From Gordionus sp. m RMFG-2023 (taxonomy: Eukaryota; Nematomorpha; Gordioida; Chordodea; Parachordodidae), in the NCBI RefSeq assembly GCF_954871325.1, contig NC_088775.1, forward strand, positions 64,271,561-64,335,560: 64,000 bases of DNA, in the 5' to 3' direction. The position numbers and the translations under genes were made by a program. This document shows positions 1 through 11,434 of this stretch, piece by piece. Numbering within the stretch: the first letter of the stretch is position 1; every line of letters begins with the position of its first letter. Below the pieces are notes generated by a model. It ran no database searches. It was not told the DNA's origin and worked only from the letters and a program-made list of their open reading frames with translations.

Positions 1-232
1 GTAATGCTAAAATCAAATATGAAGTGGCAAAAATTGAAGTGACTGGTGGCCATTTTGTGTATGGACCTCCAAAGAAACATATAAATTTTAAGATTTTTAT
101 TATGTTTTATATTTATAATATATAAATACATTTATAATATATTCTAAATTATTGTTTATATATGTTTTACTAGATGAATAAAAAAACATTTTTAGAGCAA
201 GCAAATTATGGTTATACTGTTTTGATTATTGC

Positions 233-414
233 TTAATGAATATCTTTAAGATTTATTTAGAGTAATCAAGTTAGAATAAATACCCTTTATAGTGATAAGA
301 ATATAATTAAACATTGTGTTCTTTATTAACATTTACAGAGTAAATAAAGGTGATGTTTAATACTTAATGAATATTATTAAGATTTATTTAAACTAATCAA
401 GTTAGAATAAATAC
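233..414 (+). repeat. Short direct repeat, two copies of about 51 bp
   Basis: The stretch at 233-283 is repeated at 364-414 with a few mismatches. Both copies run from TTAATGAATAT to GTTAGAATAAATAC. The 80 bp between them is AT-rich and shows no terminal inverted repeats, so I see no transposon structure. It may be a small local duplication. Confidence 0.6.
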
Positions 415-437
415 TGATAAATTCCTTAATTAATAAT

Positions 438-560
438 TCAGCCAATGATAATAATTATATGTTAGTAAAAATTAAAAACTATGGTGGATTGATAGTACCA
501 TCACAAAGGGCATCAACTTTATGCCAACTTACAGAGAACTCATTAAGGGCTTTTGAATAA
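438..560 (+). pseudogene. Possible decayed transposase C-terminal fragment
   Basis: An open frame of about 40 codons reads through MLVKIKNYGGLIVPSQ and ends at a stop at 558-560. The KNxGGLI.PS pattern followed by a C and E-rich helix resembles the C-terminal region of P-element/THAP9-like transposases. That is a family impression, not a proven match. No catalytic residues or THAP zinc finger are visible nearby, and flanking frames are closed. It may be chance. Confidence 0.25.
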
Positions 561-1511
561 ATGAATGCAATAATTAAAAACAAAAATTAGAATGCTTTTC
601 AAAAATATTAACCTGCAAGATCATATGTATGATCAAGAGGTAGGAATAAGTTATTATCAAATTATAATAAGACTTATTATAAAAAGGTATTTACAATCAT
701 TACTTGATTTAATAAAAATTTATATACAGATACCTACATATACATATGCACCATTATGTAAATAAATTAAATTGGATGTTAGGTAAAAACTAAACAAAAC
801 AGTACTTTTTCAAGGGCAATAAAACAAGTAATATAAAAATATGTTATTATTTATAGGTGAAGGAAAATTTATGGTGAAAATTTGTAGGAAAAAATTTTAC
901 ACTTTATACCATCTACTTTATTGGTTATGATAATACATTTATTTTATTAGATGTAAATATAACATATATATATTATTTGTATTTATTATTGTAAAAATTT
1001 AAATGATTATTTTTTCGCGATATATATATTCATTATTGATTTTTGTGTTTTTGTTAAATTTAAAGAAATATATTTGGAAATGGATAGTTATTAATTATTA
1101 AGGAATAATATAATTCAAAGGAAAAAATAAAAAGGCTTATAAATTATAATCTAAAGGAATTATAAAATATAATCTCAAATTATATCAAGAATTTTTTTTT
1201 ATATAATTCAAAATATTGATCAAAAATCATGTATATTCAATCTTGTTTTCTGAGCAATCTAAAAATAGAAATATGTGATAAATTTCATAATAGATTCCAA
1301 ATCACATGTTACATAGCTCTTTTTCGTAGGAAATCTGCAATAAATAATTTTTACAAAGAAAATAGATTAATAATATAAATTGCATCTTCATATATTAAAT
1401 ATATTATATTAAACTCTGACAAAAATTAGAAATCAATATTTAATTTGAGATATCATATTATGAAAGGAAATTTTGCTTCCTGAACAATATTTTTGGTTAC
1501 AGCCATATGCC
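561..1511. other. AT-rich stretch, no feature seen
   Basis: Low-complexity A/T sequence with short open frames only. No RNA gene, no terminal repeats and no coding signal recognised on either strand. Confidence 0.5.
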
Positions 1512-1814
1512 CATTGGCGTACGCAGCGGAAGGGGGAAAAGGGGGACAACCCCCCCCCCCCCCCCCAAAGCCAAAAATGCAGATGCCGGATATATTTTTC
1601 AAAAATATTATTGTTTATATTAATTTATATTTGTTAATATTTATTCGTTTATTATCACATTTATCTACTAAGTTATTTTATCAATTAATTTCGATTTCAA
1701 GAAAATAATCCGTAATATTTACTTATTATTTTCAAATTTTTAGTGGCTTAATATTTATCTACCATTTTCAAATTTCTAGTCAAATAATTATTATTTCTGA
1801 AACTTCTTGTCCAA

Positions 1815-2055
1815 CAGGGAAAAAGAAATTGCAACCTTGTCCAGCGAGATAGAGTCTCTGCCATCAAGCAGTAACAGCTTTTAAGGAGTTAGAAGAGCCA
1901 ATTATTTGCTATTACTGAAATATCACAATGGCCTGAAAGAAATATTTCCTCAGAAGCAAGAAAATTATTGGATTCAATGCTTATTCCAAATTTTATTTCT
2001 CATTAGAATGTATTATTTAATTATACAACTATTTTAAGTATTACTTTTCAAAAAC
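1815..2055 (+). pseudogene. hAT transposase remnant, N-proximal part (copy 1)
   Basis: In translation, a motif like CPxRxSxRxxAVTA is followed by EPII.I.EISQWPERNISSEARKL. This matches the conserved block upstream of the last catalytic region in DUF4371-type hAT transposases (usually LCPTRWSSR.DAV). The copy 2 equivalent on the minus strand at about 45500-45735 is better preserved. The frame is broken in several places, and the fossil LTR retrotransposon follows directly. Confidence 0.6.
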
Positions 2056-2566
2056 TGTCATAATTGGGAGACTTTGATTTGTAAAATTTGATTTTTGGTA
2101 AAGTCAGTATGTATTGCATTTGATGAGTCATTTTTATTTTTATAATTTTATGTTTTAGTTAAATTGGTGAGTCATTGTTATTTTTATAATTTTATGTTTT
2201 AGTTTAATCGCGTTAACATTTTATTTTTAGATTTATAAAAGTTAATTATTGTAAAGTCATTATGATGATGGGGTTTAATTATTTATTTGTGATGATTATT
2301 GATTCCCTATAAAAGGGAAGCGAAAGTTGTAAATTATCAATTCAATTTCTTTTTTGAATTCATTTTTTTTTTGAATTCATTTTTATTAATTTTTTTTTTA
2401 ACAATTAATTTTTTTCGATAATCATTATAAAATTATTGTTTGTTTTTTTTTGGTTTGATTATAAATTTATTTTGGATTGAAATAAAGTTGGGATTGCTCG
2501 AAATCATTGTGGTGGAAAATTTTAACAATAGAATAAGAAAAACTTTACACGGTCACAACGTAATAG
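2056..2566 (+). repeat. 5' LTR of the gypsy-type element
   Basis: It starts TGTCATAATTGGGAGAC and ends at CACAACGTAATAG, and is repeated at 5780-6267. It contains TATAAAAGGG at about 2310, a plausible promoter TATA box, and an AATAAA-like stretch near its end. It is about 20 bp longer than the 3' copy. Confidence 0.85.
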
Positions 2567-2580
2567 TTGGTGCCGTGACT
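2567..2580 (+). other. Primer-binding site of the LTR element
   Basis: TTGGTGCCGTGACT lies directly after the 5' LTR. The TGG start fits pairing with the CCA end of a host tRNA, as in gypsy and BEL elements. Which tRNA was not determined. Confidence 0.6.
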
Positions 2581-2684
2581 AAACAGCAAAGGTAAAAACA
2601 ATTGTTTTTTATAAATTATTTTTGGGAAATATTTTTGTGGAGTGCTGTGGTTGATAAGACCGTCAATTTGTAAAAACAAGAACC

Positions 2685-2862
2685 GTCAAGAGCAAGTACC
2701 GTCAAGAGCAAGTACCGTCAAGAGCAAGTATCGTCAAGAGCAAGTACCGTCAAGAGCAAGTACCGTCAAGAACAAGTACCGTCAAGGACAAGTACCGTGT
2801 GTAATAAGCGACCGTTTGATTAAGGAGACTGTCAAGAACAATTACCGTCAAAAGAGGTGACC
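2685..2862 (+). repeat. Leader minisatellite in the LTR element
   Basis: About ten near-perfect copies of a roughly 16-bp unit, AAGAGCAAGTACCGTC, lie between the primer-binding site and the first gag-like frame. This part of an LTR element is untranslated leader, so the open frame that crosses it is probably not a gene. Confidence 0.8.
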
Positions 2863-2884
2863 GTCAAGTGAAAATTTTCAAGAC

Positions 2885-3170
2885 AACGTAGAGTACACGG
2901 AAGTGCTGCCAAAATTTTTGCCTATATAAATCTATTAGACGAAAATCCGAAAATTTATTAAAAAGGTAGAATACACGGAAGTGCTGCCCAAATTTTTGCC
3001 TATATAAATCTATTAGACGAAAATCGGAAAATTTACTAAAAAAGTAGAGTACACGGAAGTGCTGCCCAAATTTTTGCCTATATAAATCTATTAGAAGAAA
3101 ATCCGAAAAAGTTTATTAGAAGGCAAGATACACGGAAGTGCTGCCGATTTTTTCAAAAGACGTCATTACA
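2885..3170 (+). repeat. Leader tandem repeat, about 73-bp unit, four copies
   Basis: Four tandem units each begin with AGTACACGGAAGTGCTGCC (with small variants) and continue through GCCTATATAAATCTATTAGA. The last copy is shortened. They lie between the minisatellite and the gag-like region. Each unit contains TATATAAAT, so each could look like a TATA box. Confidence 0.8.
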
Positions 3171-3506
3171 CGGAAGAGTTTAAAAATTCGCTGAAAGTAT
3201 TGATTTTTTTTTTAAAATTGGTAAATGTATATGTGTATTATTGGAGTTTTTACCTTATTGATTTTATCTTATTGTCTGACTTTACAAGTAGTTAAGATAT
3301 TTTTGGTGAAATAAATTATTAATTTTTTGTGAATATTTTATAAAATATAGTATTGCTAGATTGAGTTACTTGGGAAATAGTTTAGGAAAAATTTAAATAC
3401 ATAAATATTTTAATGAAGAGTTTTAAAATTACGAAGTATGTGGAGTTGCAACATAATGTACTGGGAGCGGTGGTAGTGTTGATGATATGGTTGTGTAGTT
3501 TATATT

Positions 3507-5463
3507 TTGGAAGGAGAATGCGAAGAGAAAGGAGTATTAGGATTCGTGGGCAATCGTTGTGAAGGGCATAATGGAGAGGATGATAGATTGGGGAGAGTTA
3601 CGTGGTTACCGGTTCAAGAAATAATGAAGGGTTGGGTCAATAATGAAGAAATTGACCGGTTAAAGAACGAGAGGATAGATGACAGACATTTGGACGTATA
3701 CCGTGGACGTCAAGACATGCCGAGGCCGTTCAGGAGTGGGGGACAGAGAGGTCGGAATGGTAGATGTTATAAATGTGGGGAGATGGGTCATATTGCGGTG
3801 AATTGTAGAGATGTCAAATGTTTTGCGTGTGGGGAGATGGGACATATTTCGACATATTGTCCGGGCAGAGCAGAGAGAATACGTTGCGCGAGTTGGGAAG
3901 ATTTGGACATGTGTTAAAAGATTGCCTAGTGGGAAAGGTAGAAACAAGGGCAGGTTTTCCACAGAGAGGAGAGACTTCGGGGGCCGTGAATATGAGGAGT
4001 ATGACGGAGATAGCTGGAAAAGGAGGAAAGGATATTGAAGAGGAGATGACGTGTTTCAAATGCCGAGAAAGGGGACATTGGGCCAGAGATTGTGATAAAG
4101 ATTGACTATATGATGGGAAGGAGAGTAAAATGTTGACCGTGGCGTTAGGAGGAGGCAAGAAAGAGTTGAGAGTTAAAATGTTGCAGCAGGAGGTTCAAAG
4201 GGAGTTAACGTATCTGCCGAGTCCGAGGGTATGGTTCGATATAAACGGGAAGATGGTATCTATGTTATTTGATACCGGAGCAGCTATTTCGGTGATAGGA
4301 TATGAGGATTTTAGAAGACTTTGGCCGAGTAGTAAAATAATTAGAGACGTTATGCAAGTGAGGCAGTTTGATGGATCGGAGATGGAGATGATGGGAAGAG
4401 TGCATATTTGGGATGTAGGGAGAGAAGGATGTAAAATGTTGGACTTATGGATAATTAACCGAGACGTTGAGCCGGTGATGGGGTGGGATTGGATTACAAA
4501 TGTGGGGCCGGAGTATGGATTTTGGGGAGTATTTGCGCGATGGGGAGTATTTGTGGCGATCGAAGAAGATATTCGGGAAGACTTGATAAATATGGTCCGA
4601 GAGAATGAGGAGGAGAGAATGTCGGGAGGAAATTTGGAATGGATGGAGGGCCGAGATAATATTGAAGTAGACGAGGGAAGATCCATGTTTTGGGGGGAAA
4701 GCGAAGGAAATGGGAGGGAAGATATGTTGGGAGAGGTCCGATTTATGTAGATGGAGAAATAAGAAATGTCCAAGACAATAGATATGGAGTATTGAGGCCG
4801 CTGGTTAGTGAGAGGAGTGAGAATTTTGTAGAACAGGGAGTTGCGAAAAATTTGTGGGAGTGTGGAGAGGGAATAAAGGGTGTCCAAAAGGAGGTGGAGA
4901 AGTTAGTGGAGAGGTATGGAGAAATATTTGGGGAAGAGTTGGGTTGTCTAAAGGGTTATGAAGTGGAGATTCGGATGAAGGATGGATGCGTACCAAAATT
5001 TTGTGCTGTTCGTAGAGTACCTTTTGAATGGAGGCAGGAGGTAGAGAAGGAGTTGGATCGTTGGGTAAAGGAGGGTATCGTGAGTCCGGTTGAATATAGC
5101 GAATGGGCGACGCCTTTGGTACCCGTAAAGAAGGCCAATGGGAGTTTGAGGTTGTGTGCGGATTTTCGGGTAACGTTGAATCCATGTGTGGCGGAGGTGA
5201 AGTATCCGTTACCCAGGATAGAGGAGATATTGGCCAGTTTAAAGGGGAGCAGATATTTTTCGAAAGTGGATTTTTCGAAAGCGTATTTGCAATTACGGGT
5301 AAAAAAAGAGAGGCAGAGGTTGTTGACTACAACAACACCAAAGGGCTTATTTGCTTTTAGAAGGTTCCCGTTTGGGTTGAGCGTATCGGCACCTATGTTT
5401 CAACGGACGATGGCGGTAGTTTTTCAGGGATTGGAAGGAGTGTTTAATTATACCATGATGTAA
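3507..5463 (+). pseudogene. Fossil gag-pol region: zinc knuckles, protease, reverse transcriptase
   Basis: Visible parts in order: two CCHC zinc knuckles (CYKCGEMGHIAVNC and CFACGEMGHISTYC, about 3760-3865), a third knuckle (CFKCRERGHWARDC, about 4050-4095), an aspartic protease motif with FDTGA (about 4240-4300), and the first part of a Ty3/gypsy reverse transcriptase (about 4930-5460) with the blocks WATPLVPVKK, RLCADFR, YPLPRIEEIL, FSKVDFSKAYLQ and FPFGL. Gag zinc knuckles bind RNA, the protease processes the polyprotein, and the RT copies RNA to DNA. The region is broken and not expected to be functional. Confidence 0.8.
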
Positions 5464-5779
5464 AAATAACAGGGGTTACTCTAGAGCAGAACAATCAAAG
5501 GTTAGAGGTGGATGAGTATTTGCAGCGTGTTATTGGAGTGGTGGAGTCTTTTCAGCGTGTATGCAAAAGTGGGAGTCCGAAATTTTTTTTTAGTAATGAA
5601 ATAAATTAAAAGGATTTTAGGTTGTAGTTACTCTTAGAAGAAGACGATGGAGGAATAATAATTATGGAAATATGTTTGAATAATCGATGGTCAAAGGTGT
5701 CCACTTACAACAATAACAGAAGAATTCCTAGGGGTGATCAAAGGGATTGGGGTCTCAAGGATTGGTTAAAGGGGGGAGG

Positions 5780-6267
5780 TATCATAATTGGGAGACTTTG
5801 ATTTGTAAAATTTGATTTTTAGTAAAGTCAGTATGTATTGCATTTGATGAGTCATTTTTATTTTTATAATTTTATGTTTTAGTTAAATTGGTGAGTCATT
5901 GTTATTTTTATAATTTTATGTTTTAGTTTAATCGCGTTAACATTTTATTTTTAGATTTATAAAAGATGATGGGGTTTAATTATTTATTTGTGATGATTAT
6001 TGCTTCCCTATAAAAGGGAAGCGAAAATTGTAAATTATCAATTCATTTTCTTTTTTGAATTCATTTTTTTTTTGAATTCATTTTTATTAATTTTTTTTTT
6101 AACAATTAATTTTTTTCGATAATCATTATAAAATTATTGTTTGTTTTTTTTTGGTTTGATTATAAATTTATTTTGGATTGAAATAAAGTTGGGATTACTC
6201 GAAATCATTGTGGTGGAAAATTTTAACAAAAGAATAAGAAAACCTTTACACGGTCACAACATAATAG
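5780..6267 (+). repeat. 3' LTR of the gypsy-type element
   Basis: Direct repeat of 2056-2566, preceded by the purine tract AAAGGGGGGAGG that primes plus-strand synthesis in this class. The open frame at 6141-6437 begins in this LTR and runs into hAT transposase sequence, so it is a junction artefact rather than a gene. Confidence 0.85.
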
Positions 6268-7187
6268 ACATTGACTTGGTTAAGAAGAGAATAGCGGAGA
6301 GATCAGAACTCAAGGAAATTAGGGCTAATGTTGATGAAGAATTTCATATTTTATATTTTATTGTTGAGTCAAAAGCAGAGCTATACGTGTTTAATATTTG
6401 TCTCCCTCAACTTGTAGCAAGGCAAGCTCATCGCTAAAACATTAATATAGGATAAGTAGAAGATAATATCTTAAATACAGATACATTTATAACCCAAATA
6501 AATGACTTTTTAATTCATCATGCAGCACTTACCAATCTGCAAATATTACTTCCACAAAAGCCTTCCCAACCTTTTTCAGATGGTGATAAAAATAAAATAT
6601 TTGTTAGATTTTTATTATGAAGATGTTAAAGTATCTTATGATGCCTTACTAGCTGAATAATTATGTTTATAAGATTAACAATGGTTGATACAGTCCCAAA
6701 AAATGCTATGGATGCTCTGCATTATTTCAAACACATTTTAGATTAAATTCCCAATGTATTATAAAGGTTTATAAACTCTTCCCATTAGTAAACTAATGAG
6801 AGAACATTCTCTTTTTTAAGAAGAATAACAGAGGCCTGCAGAAGTACCATTTGCAGGGCACTGCCCGGATTTTTTTTAAAGATTTTTTATTTTTTTTTTA
6901 AATTTTTAGGCCCGACTCGGCTTTTTTTAAAAAAATTTTCAGGCCCGGCTTGGGTGTTTTTTTAAAAAAATTTTGGGCCCGGCTCGGGTATATTTAAAAA
7001 AATTAAAATACTCCAGCCCGGGGGCCGGGCCTGCAGGTCTCTGAAAAACATACCAAGAAGTACAACATCTGAAAGTAGATTGAAAGGTTTGGATCTTTTG
7101 AACATTCATAGGCATTTGACGACAAGCAAGGATGAGATAATTGAAAAATTAGCTCAATCACAACGAAGTTTGGATTTTACATTGTAA
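6268..7187 (+). pseudogene. hAT transposase remnant, C-terminal part (copy 1)
   Basis: After the LTR element the hAT frame resumes with DLVKKRIAERSELKEIRANV and VESKAELYVFNICLPQL (about 6270-6430). It continues with VDTVPKNAMDALHYFKHILD, then a block like SxLMREHSLF. A MITE (6829-7043) interrupts the dimerisation domain, which then ends TTSESRLKGLDLL to a stop at 7185-7187 (SLDFTL). This is the DUF4371-type hAT pattern. Several stops and frameshifts lie between these blocks, so the gene is dead even without the two insertions. Confidence 0.7.
6829..7043. mobile_element. hAT MITE with GGCCCGG subterminal motifs
   Basis: Ends are CAGAGGCCTGCAG and (read inward) CAGAGACCTGCAGGCCCGG. The interior alternates GCCCGG-type motifs with A/T runs. 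The same ends and motif array bound the 1.9-kb hAT element at 47523-49442, which is the likely source of transposase. A relative occupies the same position in hAT copy 2 at 44775-44990. Confidence 0.8.
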
Positions 7188-7446
7188 ATATGTAACATAT
7201 AAAATGCAATTATTCCTAAGAAATTTTTGTGTAAAGGCTCAAAAAATTCAAATTTCTATTTTGGGTCATTTAAGTGATTCTTTACATATAATTTTTTTAT
7301 AATTCACATAAATTTAAAATTGGGTATTAGAAATATTTATTAGTCCTAATATATTTATGTTGATATTTTTAAAAAACAATAATATTTCTTAAAAAATTTT
7401 ATTATCCCCCCCCCCCCCCCAGACCGAATTCCTGCGTACGCGCCTG

Positions 7447-7807
7447 TGCACTGCAATATATTACCATTTTATTAAAATATAAAAATATATTAAATTTTAT
7501 AACAGATTTCAAATAACATGAAAAATATTTAATTCAAAATGATAAGTATTTTACTCTGGATATATTGATTATTCTAATATTATACGCTCTGGTAGGCAAA
7601 TCTTTTAGTAATAAAAAATATAAGTCATTTCAAGTTTATACAATATATTTTTCCCCACTTTGATCTTTGTTATTGAATATATAAATAAAAAATACTAAAT
7701 TGAATTATTTTTAGTAAGATAACTTATTTATAAATAATGTTCATATTTTTTATTTATATTATTATATTATATTATGAAATTAAATATGATTATATTCTGA
7801 AAATGGA
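7447..7807. other. AT-rich spacer, nothing recognised
   Basis: A/T-rich sequence between hAT copy 1 and the fold-back element E. No open frame or repeat structure of note. Confidence 0.5.
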
Positions 7808-8169
7808 GTTATTTATTTAGGTTTTTTAATGAAAAAAAAATGATATGCTGTATTGTAATATTATTTTTGTTACAATTAATTAATGATTTTCAAGCCCAAA
7901 ATTTTAAGCAAAAAATATTTTTTGAATTTCAATAAGATCTATGAACATATTTTGATTGATAAGAATTTTTTAATCTTCTTTGTAAATAAATCTTTTTAGG
8001 AATTCTTTTGTGAATTTTATTATAAATAAACAATTTTTAGGTGAAATCTTTTATAGTTTTTTTATTATCATTTTTGTAAAATTATTTTTTTGTATATTAA
8101 AAGAGGTGAATTTTTATGATTTTTTTTTATATTTATGTTAAACATTTTTATAGTATTTTATAGTATCTT

Positions 8170-9290
8170 TTTAAGGATAATATTTTAATGTGACAATTGT
8201 CATATTCGTTATTTTTTAACATTTTTGAAATTTTTTGACACAAAAGGGTAAAATTATAATTTATATTGTAGAGATGTTAAATTAAAAATTCAATGAAGAT
8301 GTTCTTTAAAAATGACAATTATCATAATCGGTTTTAAACCTATTAGATTTTTTTGACGCTAATGGGCAAAAATAGCTATTTTTAACATGTTAAATTAAAA
8401 TTTCAATTAAGATGTACCATATAAAAGAGACAATTGTCATAAACGTTTTAAAATTTTTTTGATGCAAATGGGCAAAAATAAGTATTGCTAACATGTTAAA
8501 TTAAAAAATTAGTAAAAGATGTACCATAGATAAGTTACAATTATCATAATCGTTATTTTTAAAGATTTTTAAATTTTTTTGACGTAAATAGGATAAAATA
8601 AGTATTTCTAACAATGTTTAAATAAAACTACATTAAAGATGTACCCTGGATAAATTGACAATTATCATAATCGTTATTTTTAAGGTTTTTTGAATTTTTT
8701 TGACCCAAATGGGTACATAGATTGTAAACATGTTAAATTAAAATTTCATGAAGATTTACCATGGAAAAGTGTCAATTGACATAATCATTATTTTTTAATT
8801 TTTTGGAAGCAAATGAGCAATACAGATTGCTAACATGTTAAAATAAAATTTCAGTAAAGATGTACTATAGATAAGTGACATTTGTTATAATCGTTATTTT
8901 TAAGTTTTTGACGCAAATGTGTAAAAATATTGATTGTAAACATGTCAAATTAAAATTTCATGATGATGTAGTATAGAAAAGTGACAATTGTCATAATCGT
9001 TGTTAAATTTTTTTGACGCAAATGGGTAAAAATATAGATTGTATACATTTCATGAAGATGTACCATAAAAAAGTGACAATTGTCACAATCGTAATTTTTA
9101 AAGTTTTTTGAATTTTTTGACGCAAATGGGCAAAAATATAGATTGCTAACATATTAAAATGAAATTTTTAAGAAGATGTACCATAGATAAGTGACTACTG
9201 TTATAATCGTTATTTTTAAAGTTTTTTGAAACAAATGGGTAAAAATATAGATTGTAATCATATTAATATAAAAACTCACGTGTTTATTTA
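8170..9290 (+). repeat. Tandem array of ~117-bp unit (E, left arm)
   Basis: About nine diverged head-to-tail units. Each has a GACAATTGTCATAATCG core (with variants), a T-run, TTTTTGACGCAAATGGG and ACATGTTAAATTAAAA. The same unit makes up the arrays inside G (12870-16060) and E's right arm (18378-19020, reversed). Confidence 0.8.
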
Positions 9291-9735
9291 TAACTACAAG
9301 TAAATATATTAAAAACTCTACTATATCGCCGGCCCGTGCCCTATTTTTTTTAAAATAATTTCGGTTCGGGACTAATATTTTCTATAAAATTTAGGACCGT
9401 GGCGGTCTTAAATTTTTAATTGAGTTATCATTATATTTTGTCAAAAATATTGATAAAATTAATTCTTGTAAGAAACAAGTCGCTTAATATTCTTTCTCTG
9501 TATAACAACTGATTAAAAATAAACTAGAAAACAGTAAGGAATTCAATGCTTCATCACAGAATCCGAGTATATATAATTTTTCTTTATTAAATACCATTTA
9601 GTTAAAATATCTATTTCATATCTGACTTCGATAAAACTTAATTTATAAATTTATAAAAAAATTAAATAAGGACGCATTTTTTTTTACTAAATATAATCTT
9701 TATTTATGAAATAACATACACTTTATATTATATAT

Positions 9736-11092
9736 TAGTGCTGTAAACATTTCTAAAAATCGAACGCGTTCGCGTTCAACGATCATTGACAAAAATCGAA
9801 AGCGTTCACGTTCACTTTAAAAGGAAAATTTTATGATAAATTTTTTAAAAATTTAATTAAATATAAATAAATGTCCTATATGATAATATAGTTTTATTTT
9901 GATAATATAATTATAATACAATAATAAACGAATAAAAGATATTTTAATTTATAAAAATAACAATTGTTTTCCAAAATTTTTATCGGATAGAGAGGAACGC
10001 TTGGCAGTTAATGCGGCATTAGCCATACTAATAACTTGCTCTACAGGGGCAGATGAGGGGATTGCCGTATTATACTTAATTAACAACTCTTTTAATATGA
10101 GGAATTTATTAAACATTTATTGTTTTGTCCTTGCTTCAAAAAATTGAGATAAGTTACCCTCCTCCAATCCATCCTTTACTTACTCGTCAAAAAAAGGACT
10201 CGAAATTAGTTTTGTATTATCATTTCTAGGGTTTTCATTGCATTTTTTCAAAAGGGCTATAAGTTTATTTTTTATAGGTTCGTTATGTGGAAGTTTTATC
10301 CAAGGCCCTCAAAGCTTGTAAAGTATGTATAATTGCAGAAAGAATATATTGATCTTCATATATGTTCAAATCTTCAAAAAAATAAAATATATGTAATTAA
10401 TTTGACAGTAATAGGTTTAATACCTTTTACTAATCCTATTTAATACTGCGTCTATCAATGGTTCACCATATTTTAGGCCACTAATTTTTTTTAATTTTAA
10501 AATAACTATCGTTATTGTTGGGGTTCAAATAGCCCAAATGCATTTTTTCTTCAAATTTAATGATTTTACTTAGTTATATTATATAAAATAAAATAATCAA
10601 TATTACAATCAAATGTCGTTTTAAATTGGAAGTTGAAGAATTTAATTTGGTAATTATTGAATTAGTTCCTTCAATATAGGATGCCACTGTAAAATATATA
10701 TCATATTTGGGCCATGGTAATGTTAATTCATCTGATTTTGAATTTTCAGAATCAGATGATTATGCTGAAATAAAATAAAATATCCATACTTATACTAATC
10801 TATTAAATTAAAATATAAACAATAATATTCAAATTAATAAACTATAATAATGGGGTGTTAAAAAAATTGAAATGTGAAAAAGGAAAAAAAGTTGCTTATA
10901 AAATTTAAGACTTTTTTTCTTAAAAAAATCGGATTAATATTAAATTTTTCAAGTAAATAAAAATAAAAAGTGTTTTTTAAAATTGAACGAGCGTTAAGTT
11001 CGTCATAAATAAAAGGAACGCCATTCATCATTTTTTTCAAAAAAATGAACTTCATTCAGAACGCGTAAAACGAACTTCGTTCACGAACATTA
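9736..11092. mobile_element. hAT element D, copy 1 (TAGTGCTGTAAAC end)
   Basis: It begins TAGTGCTGTAAACATTTC, followed by repeats of GAACGCGTTCACG type. The right side has CGAACTTCGTTCACGAACATTA, an imperfect inverted match. Flanks TTATATAT (9728-9735) and TTATATAA (11093-11100) agree at 7 of 8 bases, a likely target duplication. A transposase remnant lies inside on the minus strand. A second copy in the same orientation is at 59886 to about 62641. Confidence 0.65.
9950..10360 (-). pseudogene. hAT transposase remnant (element D copy 1), C-terminal domain
   Basis: Minus-strand translation gives FFEARTKQ, then LLIKYNTAIPSSAPVEQVIS followed by TAKRSSLSDKNFGKQLLFL. This is the C-terminal dimerisation domain of a ZBED/hobo-like hAT transposase, whose usual form is PSSAPVERxFSxAGxxxTxKRxxLSD. 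The glutamate in VEQ would be the third catalytic acidic residue. Upstream, WIKLPHNEPIKNKLI and a stretch near FFDE fit the preceding helical region. At least two in-frame stops are present and no N-terminal half is seen. It is a dead copy. Confidence 0.7.
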
Positions 11093-11139
11093 TTATATAA
11101 TATATAAATAAAATATGATAAAATGTTATATGTTTCCTA

Positions 11140-11330
11140 AAAACTTCCTTTAAATTTAAAAAATTTGTATCCCATAAATTCATCAATAGGCATTGTTTGA
11201 GATTTGTAGACGACATTCTATCGTTTTTTCGAGGAATCGACAGCTCTGGAAAATAGTCTTTCGCTGTAAATCGATGTTGTTTGTTGCTTTAAATAATCTC
11301 TAACATGTTTAAAATCTATATTTTTATCCA
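11140..11330 (-). pseudogene. hAT transposase remnant in the core of element E
   Basis: Minus-strand translation gives DYLKQQTTSIYSERLFSRAV, then DSSKKR. After a one-base shift it continues RMSSTNLKQCLLMNLW and FLNLKE. It aligns with the C-terminus of the transposase at 25719-26102 (DFFSQQSTSVPSERTFSRAV, then RISSTKLNECLSLKSW and FLTLKE), so both belong to one Ac/hobo-type hAT lineage. The SER-FS glutamate, the presumed third catalytic residue, is present. Only this last domain survives next to the right end of element D. It links the fold-back arms of E to a hAT enzyme. Confidence 0.75.
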
Positions 11331-11434
11331 TTAGCATAAAAAAAATTCAAAAAACTTTAAAATAACAATTATGACAATTGTCACTTTTCTATGGTACATC
11401 TTCATGAAATTTTAATTTTACCTTGTTTACAATC

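Larger units (their letters stand above)
2056..6266 (+). mobile_element. Fossil Ty3/gypsy-type LTR retrotransposon inside hAT copy 1
   Basis: Two direct long terminal repeats of about 490-510 bp flank an internal region with a primer-binding-like site, leader repeats, gag zinc knuckles, an aspartic protease motif and a gypsy-type reverse transcriptase. A purine tract (about 5768-5779) precedes the 3' LTR. RNase H and integrase were not seen. The element is broken, with several breaks. The LTRs differ at about nine positions by eye plus one short length difference (roughly 98% identity), so the insertion is fairly young. The internal region is much richer in G than its surroundings. The uninterrupted site exists in hAT copy 2 near 45500. 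Confidence 0.85.
1512..7446 (+). mobile_element. hAT DNA transposon, copy 1, split by an LTR retrotransposon
   Basis: The left end begins CATTGGCGTACGC, followed within 40 bp by G and C homopolymers. The right end, read inward on the minus strand, begins CAGGCGCGTACGCAGG and also runs into a homopolymer. The same pair of ends bounds a second copy at 44297-46027, which has a perfect 8-bp target duplication, the hallmark of hAT elements. Internal coding remnants resemble the hAT transposase group with a DUF4371-type domain and a C-terminal dimerisation domain. No clean target duplication is seen around this copy. Without the LTR element at 2056-6266 it would be about 1.7 kb, the same length as copy 2. 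Confidence 0.8.

Noticed and set aside
1-120. Short open stretch at the window start (NAKIKYEVAKIEVTGGHFVYG)
   Set aside because: Could be the end of an exon cut by the window edge, but only about 30 codons, with no splice-site support and no family recognised.
3660-5185. Minus-strand open frames of 60-230 codons opposite the gag-pol region
   Set aside because: Shadows of the G-rich fossil coding region; no domain and no independent signal.
6141-6437. 98-codon frame MFFFGLIINLF...
   Set aside because: It begins in LTR sequence and ends in hAT transposase remnant; a junction artefact.
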